Source: Blastomussa wellsi (lineage: Eukaryota; Cnidaria; Anthozoa; Scleractinia; Plerogyridae). Taken from it: a DNA stretch of 64,000 nt. Where the stretch lies: the NCBI GenBank assembly GCA_947652115.1, contig OX393561.1:46256004-46320003 (forward strand), written 5' to 3'. Within the stretch, counting starts at the first letter, position 1. Every line of letters begins with the position of its first letter. The notes beneath the pieces are model-generated. The model was given only the letters and a program-made list of their open reading frames with translations. It made no database searches and had not been told where the DNA came from. Of the stretch, positions 51,697 through 60,600 are shown piece by piece. A program made the translations under genes and the position numbers.

Positions 51697-54625
51697 GTAA
51701 CCGTGCAGCACAGGCAGCCCAAGCTCACGCGAGCTTGGGTTGCCTGTGCGTGAAGAAGATTTGAATACGCGGTCTTAATTACTGCATAGATTTTGACGAT
51801 TTTATTTCCGTTTACTCCTTAGTTTTTGTTTCGATTGAGAAGATGTTTCAAACATTCGAGGCAGTTTTTCATCGGCTATCCAAACAGTTTCGTCAAAAAT
51901 ACTCAACGCGTCGTATTTTCAACTTCGTTCTCGGTGTTTGGATATCCCGATGAAACACTGTCTCTCGTGTTTGATATGTTACTTCAAAGTGGGTGAATTC
52001 TCTGCAATAGGTCACTTTCATTATATTAAAATTCAGCTTGGTAGCGAGGCCGAGAGGACACAAACTAAAGAAATTAGGCCCCGCTACCAAGCTGAATTTT
52101 AATATGGCGAAAGTGGCCTATTGATTCAATCTTTTGTGATCCATCATTTGAATGAATGTATTCTCTTGAAATTTTCTGTAGGTGGTGCGAAACGAACATT
52201 AAGTGAAAACCAAGAGGCAGTTTGTGATGGAAGTGAAAGTAAAGATCCTAACAACTTACCAGGCGATGCTTTACATGTATGGACAGTCAACTGCCAAGAT
52301 GGCGACAACTGGTACCCTGCTTTCTTTGAGAACAAGACCACAGGAGTTCTTCAGCGGCTCATTTTACCTCGCACGGCAGCTGTTCGTATTCCTCCAAACA
52401 CGTTACCTGCAGATAAAATGTAAGGTTCATTGAAATTTGAAATGTTACAAGCTGGTATTATTTCCAAAAGCTACGTACAGTTTTGGGTTGTGCGCACCCC
52501 GAATTGCCAGCCACATGCATGCATGAAGGCTGGATTAACTTGAAATGGTTGGAAACTCGCTTTTTATCGTTTTGTCTTACAAACTTGCGTTCACTAAGAC
52601 TCCAATTCCATATCAGGAATTCCAAATTAAAAAAAAAATGATTTGAAGGAAACAATCAATTCCCAAAGTCTAAAAAACGCATTAAAGATCAGAAATCAGA
52701 TAGATAAATCACATACCGGCCAGGTGGAGGGAGAATCATCCGACCTCTATCAACTCAATCCAGTAGAAAAATAGCTGGGAAATAATTACATGCACAGTAA
52801 AATACGAAACCTATTATTTCAAGGAAAAACGAAAAAGGGATCGAGGAAAAAATGCGCAATGCTCTATTGCTCTAACATCGCAAGCACTTATTGACTTAGC
52901 TTTAAATCCGAATAAAATAAAAATACCGGTATGGGTTGCTCTATAGGGTCATATGTTTGGCTAATTGACGGCCTACCACACGTACTAGCGATAGAAATTC
53001 TAGTTTTGATAACTTACGCTTGTTAATTAGCTTTAACTAGTTTTCAAGTTGCGGTTAAAGGTCGTTCCTGTCTATCCATTGGTCAACACTAAACGCCCGA
53101 AACGTTTCAAACTTTCAATTTTATTATGACACTAATTACTCTGACATTATATTGTTTATTTTACTAACCGTATTTGTCTTGCTTCCTTACTTATTGCTCA
53201 ACAGTTGCACAGTGAGGCTGAGTTATTTTAAGGCTGGGATGAACGATAGTACTTCCGTGCACTTTGTTGTGAAAGCACAAGAATTGCCATTTGTCAGGAT
53301 GCTGAGAGTTTCTCTCCGGGAGGAAAAGGTGGTGTTTGAAGCTGTTATCAGGAGTACGTCACCCGATATAAAGCTTGACTGGTCATGCCAAGAAGAAGAT
53401 GAAAACGGTTAGATTACTGGGCTTGTTGTTTATAAATTGTTTATAAATGTTTTATAAACGTTGTTTATAAATTTTCATGTGATCTGTGCGATACAGATTA
53501 TGTCGGATACACATCCCGACACCTCTTTCAACGCATCGCCGAACATAAACATTCTTCTATTGGTAAACACTTGAAAGAAGAACACAGGCTGCAACCAAGT
53601 AATCTGCAAGACCAATTTACAGTTCTAAAGAAATGCCGCACAAAGTATGACTGTCTAATCGAAGAGATGCTGTTCATTAGGAACATAAAACCAAAACTCA
53701 ACACCCAATCGGATTCAATTCGTGCCAAACTTTTACATAACAATTGAATATTTTAATACCCTTTTTAATTCCCTACATATTTTTAAATTTCCTACATGTA
53801 GTTCGCTTATATTTATTCTAAAGTGCTTCACGAAACCTTTTATCATCAGAAATTCTAAAATGTCACACGTGGTATTGCAGCAGACTTAACCTACCACCGG
53901 GCGTCTTTGTTAAAGAAGAAGGGATGATAAGTAGGGAGGGAGAGAGGGAGGGAGGGTGGGAGGGAAGGAGGGAAGGAGGGAGGGTGTGATCACAGGCTAT
54001 AGCAGACTGAGAAAGGGAACAGCACAACTAAAGCCGAGAAAGACGAAACCAAAGAAGGAACAAAGGAATTTACTCTATATAAGTGTACGAAATACCACAA
54101 AGGTAGTTTGCCGGTTAAACGTTTAGAAAACGCCTTTTCCTTGCAGGAATCCTGATTGACATTGATTTGGAGCGGTCAGCCCTCACACCAGTGGCTCTAA
54201 TTGTGAAAAAGCGACCAGATAGAAATATTATCAAGAAACGAGTGTACCTTGTTTTGCAAAAGTTATCGGCAGGAGTAAAGTTAAGATGCTCGTGCCAAGC
54301 ATCTCATGGTGAGGCGGTTGCTTCTGTGGAGGAAGAGATTGAAGTGAATGAGCCACCAATGGAGGGAAAATGTAAGTAAATAGTAAAAGGTACAAGAAGA
54401 GAAACGTGTGTGCACCCAACAACTGATATCTTCTATCGACTTCCTATCATCGCCAGGGAAAGATAACTAGCTATGGTATATTGCATTTCCTGAGTTCTGA
54501 TTGGTTTAGAGGCAATGGTATATGAGCTCATATACCATTGCCCTACAATTATGGTAGGTGTACGCGTAAAAGGCGTTTTTAATGAAAGAGTTATTCCACT
54601 CGCGCTTCTTGGATATGAGATGGTT

Positions 54626-54658
<33 letters not shown>

Positions 54659-57600
54659 ATCTACCATCTCATATCCAACGCGCGCTCGTGGAATAATTGT
54701 TAATTATTCAACAAATTGTCAAGTTGCCTTACATGGTCATGAAGCGACTGGTATCATGTGATATACGTAAGTTACAATAATTATAAATCTCAAAAAATGC
54801 CGTATAACAGCAACTTTTCTAGCTGTAAAATGTCCTTCATTGAAAATTTGTTGAATAATTAATTATCCTGCTCAATCATGCGGAATATCGACTGAGTTTA
54901 TCCAATTCGGCTTACGGCCTCGTTGGCTGAGTATCAGGTGATATTCCGCGTGATTTCCCACGATGCATTGTGCGCGCCCTCATGGAATAATTGTCAAATA
55001 GTTGTTCCTGACAATATCATAGTTAGAGCTATTAGCCTGTATCATATCGTGAGAAAGAACTTACCGCTTATTATCGCATCAAAATAAAAACTTAAATTTA
55101 ATAAAGGCATGTGGCTATGTTCTATAAATTTTCAGGCTTGGTACAGAAGTCAGAAGATGGTAAAATTTCCTTAACAGCTCAAGACTTTGAAGATCCCAAT
55201 GGCGACCTGCTACAATATCGCTGTGGATATATCGCTGAAGGAGAAAAAGTAAAATACCGTGCCATCACTACGTGGTCTGAAGACAATACATGCGAACACT
55301 TGGATTTACCTTCAGGTACGGTTTAATCTCACAATGAAGGGAGGAAAGGGAAGGGGAGGTGAGGGGAAGAAAGAAGAGGAGAGGGATATATGCCTGTATA
55401 TGTCGTCTATGAACACTAATCACTGATGAGAAGTTAAGTAGCGTGCTCACGTGTGTTTTAAATGTTTCAATCATGTTGTAGGCGAACCAGGTAAAGATTA
55501 CCAAGTAAAGTGTTTTGTACAAGCACGTGACACGAGGGGAGCTAAAACACACACTGAATGTTCAGTACGAGTCCCGCCTCGAAACTTCAGCAAAGAGGAA
55601 ATAGCGAATGTTACAGAAGATATGCTGGCATTTCTTCGCCAAGAAGAATTCTTTGAATGTTTTGGTAGGTTATAAATCCTCTTAACAGTTTCTTTTACCA
55701 ATTATGTTTTAAATTATGTGTATTCAGGTCAATCGAACGCCGCTTGAATCAATGGAATGAGGACATTGGAAAAAGAGGGAAATTGATGACTCTGTTTAAT
55801 CACCATTCGTCATTTTTGACGGACGCAACAGTTGTGTGAACAGGGCTCAATTGCAAAATCAACGGAGTGAGACCCTGGTAGTGTAGAAAAATATCAGATA
55901 AATAAATGCCATCAGTCCAATCATACCTAGTGCCAAGTAAATTTATCTTTCGATAAGTTTTGCTGTTAAAAAACTAGACATTTTAATGAATCACACAGAA
56001 TGATTGTAAATTTTATATCCTTTTTGTGTGGTTGCCTTTAGATAGATAAATAAACAAATAAATAAATAAAAAATAAATTAATAATAAATTAATAAACTAA
56101 TGAATGATTGAACGAACGAACGATCGAGCGAATGAATGAATGAATGAATGAACTGATTACTTTCGACAGCCAAACTCGAATCAGTACTAAAAGATTCCAA
56201 CCAAAACAGTGAGAGTGACGAGGCAAAAACGACCATGGCATTGGAATTTTTAAGTGAGGTAAGATCATATCATATTTTAGGCGATGACATACCCATTCGC
56301 CTAATGTAGGTAGGCGAGGTGAAATGTTAAGCGCGATTACTCCGTAATTACATAATTTATGTAATTAACTTATTAGAAGTGGGATTTGTACCATTTGTAT
56401 TGTAAGTTAAGCAATAAAATATCGAATAAATTCTCCTTCCACTGTGAATAAACCGAATGCAAATGATGATCACCACAGCAGTAATAAAATACTAAAACTG
56501 TTGCAATGAATTTTCCAGCCTGTATCGTTGTAAAACGTCATCGCCTCTGCGTGCATCGCATGCCGTTTATTGATGAGTAGGTGGCCTATTGTCGCTTATA
56601 TCAGAGTGACTCAATCCGACTATATTTTTATATAATCGAAAAATATTTCACGACGACGAAAAAATGTTATGTTTGTGATAAAAAGATGGGGAGTACACAC
56701 AGGCCATAAGTTGTACTACCATACACTGAGATCTCCAAGTTGCAAGTTGCTAGACTTGTTACCTTTCATCTATGCTCAGCCATGTTACTCCTGTGCTCTA
56801 TGAACTTAAACTAGCTATCAGTGAGATTTCGTTTCTCTTAAGATCGTTGTTAAATCTTTGCTTGGTCAGTCAAGTCAGTATATCAGTAATTGAATTTCAG
56901 TGAGGAATCAATCCGTCTGTCAGCTGTCATCAAATGATTTTCCTGGTGTGATGATGTTGACATCTTTCGGAGACAGATCTTTTTCTGTCACTGCTCCCAC
57001 ACTGTGGAACCCTTACCCATCTCATTAAGAAAATCCAAAACTGTTTAAATTGGCAGTTAATTCTTAGTTTTTCTTAAATAAGTTCTTTAGACTTTTTCAT
57101 AAGATTTTTAGAATTCAGGGTGTAATGCGCCTTTGATCATCAGATTTTAATATGCGCAAAATATAATTAATTATCATTATTATTATCATTACTCAGTGAC
57201 AACTGAAAGACACTGGTCCTTTACTATCGGTAAAGATAGCAACAAAAACAACAACATGTTGAATTTCCATGGAGTTAAAATTAAGGGTTACAAAAATTGT
57301 TATTTAAGTTTTAAGCACGATTTTCAACGTACCTGTTACACTTTCTGCTAAATTTTATTCTTGCGTTTTATTTCTGCTTTGCATGGAAAGTGCGAGTTTA
57401 CCCTTCACAAGTTTGGTTAGTTCTCGTACTATATAATGATACTACCTAACTCTACCTCCTAAAGGCATCGAATGGGGCAAGTATTAAAGGCAAAGTCAAA
57501 TGATTCCAGCCATTGTGTTTCTTTCAAGAGAGGGGTTAATCCGTGCTATTTTTTGTCGAGATCCGTCAATCCGCCACTATTTTCGTTCAAATCCGCATCC

Positions 57601-60600
57601 ACATTCCTTGAAAACTTTATGTGTAATAGTTTCACTGAAAGGATGGTAGATGTTGTTTCTGATGGCAATTTTTCAAGAGCTTTCCTTTCATTGAGTCTTT
57701 TTCCGGTAGTTCTAATGCAATGATGTAAAGTATATGAAATAATTCATAGTTCTAATGTAAAGCGGTGGTTTGGGTCTCGTCCAAACAGAAAATGGACAAA
57801 CGATAACATTGAGACCAAGACTGAATATATACCAAGGCTACGATCCGAACATCATAGCATGCAGAGTCCGGAATCCGAGCTAAAATTGTCAGCTAATCCG
57901 TGATCCACTGCATTTTCAAAATCCGCGAATCCGCTTAATTTTTCGCTGAAATCCACAATCCATATACTTTTTAAGACGAACCTACTCACCCCCCTCTTTT
58001 AAAAACGTTCAACAATGTCAACACGGCTTGGCCTAACTTGACAGCCAGTGTAATGTTTTCTGTGTCTTACAGATGTCTGATCAACTCAACACGTTTTTGG
58101 AAGATGAAGGGAAGCCTCGAGACACTGAGGACAATGCGATGATGATGAAAGGAATATATGTTGCTTTAGATGGAGTGAAAAGGCGTAACAAAAGCGTCGA
58201 AAATCCAGGAGAAATGTCGGAAAAGGTGCGAAAAATGAACTCGCCGCCACCCAAAGAAAGTGAAGGCATTGCTCGGAGAAAACGAAGATCTGCCAATGAT
58301 GGCATCGCTGAAGAAGAGGCCGATGTTGAAGCGAAGACGCCAGATGAGGTAAGATTGATTGAAACGCACCGATAAGTCAATCGATACCGTTAAACATACC
58401 GGAAAGAAATGTTTGAACTTTGTAACCCAATCAGAAAATCAGATACTTAAGGGGTGATTACATGGCGAATTTCAGCCCGGGCTGAAATTTCAGTCCGGTG
58501 GGGCGGGCTGAAATATTGTTGCGATTACATGGCATTCCATTTCGATTACATGGCATTCCATTTCGATTACATGGATTTTTTGCGGATTTTTAAGCCCGTT
58601 TGCCCGGGCTGAAAATCCTAGCCCGGGGCTAAACCTTCTCCATGTAATCGCCACTTTCATTCAAGAGGATTTCTTTCAGAACCCAGGCTGAAATCTCAGC
58701 CCGGCTAACCAGGCTGAAATTAAAATTCGCCATGTTATCACCCCTCAATCAGATATCTAGATTTAGCTACGCCTAGCACAGCGCTTTGTCGGTGGAAAAT
58801 CAAGGGAGAACTAAAAGTTCGGTGTTTTACAGGCTAGGTGGGTCTAGATGTGGGGCTACGCTTGAACGCCAGTAAACATACAGACGTGGTAAAGCATTTT
58901 TAAAATTTAGAATACAAAATTAAAATTCTTGTAATTTTTTTTTACTTGTTGTTGGAAATGTAATTGTTTTCCCTGATCTGATGACATTTAAGTACATTCG
59001 ATTAGATAAAAGTGTGTTGTGATTGATTCTTGTGATCCGCGTAGCTGGTTTAAATTACAGTTGCTTGAATTAAAATCAGTTTACTTATTGAGAGTTCTCG
59101 TTCGAGTAAAGCGCACGAGAAAAAGTGACACCTTCCTTGCCCTTTCTCATGCAGGTTGAAAACATACTAAACATTTATCACACGCTCATCGAGCCCAAGA
59201 ACTTCAACGGTGACTCCATGGCAGTGAAAAATGACCTTGTATCTCTTGTTGATGAGCTGGGCCGCTCCATGTGTCAAGGAATCAACACAGGAGAGCAAGC
59301 AGTCATCGCTGAATCTGTCATCGTGGTTATAAGGAGCGAAAAGAACAACTTCGATGACGTAGATGTTAACTTTACTTATGTCACGTGCGAAAACTGCAGC
59401 TCTTTAGTTCATACAAGCGCACAGGTTTTGCTGGGAACGTCTTTGAAAGATCTCTACCAGAGCTGGGAATGCGATGAAGATGGATGTAATGGCGCATGCG
59501 TTGTGTCTGCTCAGGTAATTTTTTAAAGGAAGCTTGCAATGGTTTAAGACATGAGGGTTGATTAGCGGTTAACATTGTAAAACTGCCCAATCCATGTTAA
59601 GCAAAGACAGTAGCTTTAATTAAACATTTTTGTGTTGCTCTAGCTGAGCTCTGTTTACTGGGATAATTAAAATCAACACTCCCATTTGGGATATTTTGGC
59701 CACGGGTGTGGCCGTTTATTTTTACATCAAGCATAAAAAATCTCAAATATAAAAACCTAAAAGTATTATCCCAGCAAAGGTGAGGGACAACCCGTCAACC
59801 CAATGCAACGACAAAAGAAAGAAGGGGGTGGAGGGAGTGGAAAGTATCGTTGGTTTGTTGAGGAACTGAGCGCAAGAGAAATGTAACCACTTCCACTTCA
59901 CTTTATGAGAGCACGAATGAGTAAGACCCCGCATGCAGGAACTCCATAACCGTATGCTGGGAAAGAATTACGTAGCTAGTTACATAAAAGTATTTATTTT
60001 TTTCATAATAAATATCCTGTTTATTTATTTCATAACTTATGTACTTATGTAATGGCTATGTGAGGGACTATACTAAATAGAAGTGAATCTATGGTTATTC
60101 CTTACAGTACCCGCACGACTTACTGGCTACATCTGATAACGGAAGCTTAATCAGTGACGTGGTTTACGTCAAACTCTTCAACCCACAAAACGCGGCTCAT
60201 TTGTCAGTCAGTGATCTTGCTGAACCTGTTACATTTAGGATCCCGCTGCATGATTACAACGTCACTAACGATACTGCTCCCGTGGTAAGCAATCGACCAG
60301 CGGTTTAGTATCATGTTTACATTATACAATTAAGTCTTGCCGAATTCAGTAGTGTGCTTTCACTAAGTGACATGACGTATTCGGATGGCGACAGGCTCAT
60401 GTCACAATTTTCAGACTTCTGGTTCTGGAAATTTTAATTCTTATATTAAGCACTATTTTCAAATATACGATCCTTAGTAATTCACCTCAACAATATCACG
60501 ATTAATTCTGATAAAAACTTGTGCATTCTATCCCCGCTATCTAGTGCCATACATGGGACGAGGTAACTCTATCGTGGATAACAGATAACGTCTTCACTGG

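Larger units (their letters stand above)
49744..55664 (+). other. REJ gene: REJ region
   Basis: Exons 49744-50094, 50984-51120, 51453-51561, 52182-52419, 53205-53407, 54147-54371, 55136-55315 and 55482-55664, in phase, about 540 residues. REJ-like features include repeated beta-sandwich units with W-x-C (SFFWSCEP, VWTVNCQDG, LDWSCQEE), YQCILTVSV, CDGSESKDPNNLPGD, and DPNGDLLQYRCGY. These match the style of the receptor-for-egg-jelly domain of sperm REJ proteins and polycystin-1. The assignment rests on motif resemblance, not a profile search. Confidence 0.65.
56170..60284 (+). other. REJ gene: GAIN-like region with furin-type site
   Basis: Exons 56170-56258, 58073-58348, 59155-59514 and 60108-60284 join in phase 0. 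The first two encode charged helical sequence, then GIARRKRRSANDG with a polybasic RRKRR (58274-58288), a strong furin-type site. The next, beginning VENILNIYHTLIEPKNF, has helical GAIN-A-like character. Then ISDVVYVKLFNPQNAAHLSV plus PVTFRIPL resembles the GAIN-B beta-sandwich that precedes the GPS in polycystins and adhesion GPCRs. Confidence 0.6.

Noticed and set aside
53080..53130. Additional hammerhead-like word ACGCCCGAAACGTTTC
   Set aside because: The stem II and GAAA part is suggestive but there is no CUGANGA-like half nearby, so evidence is too thin.
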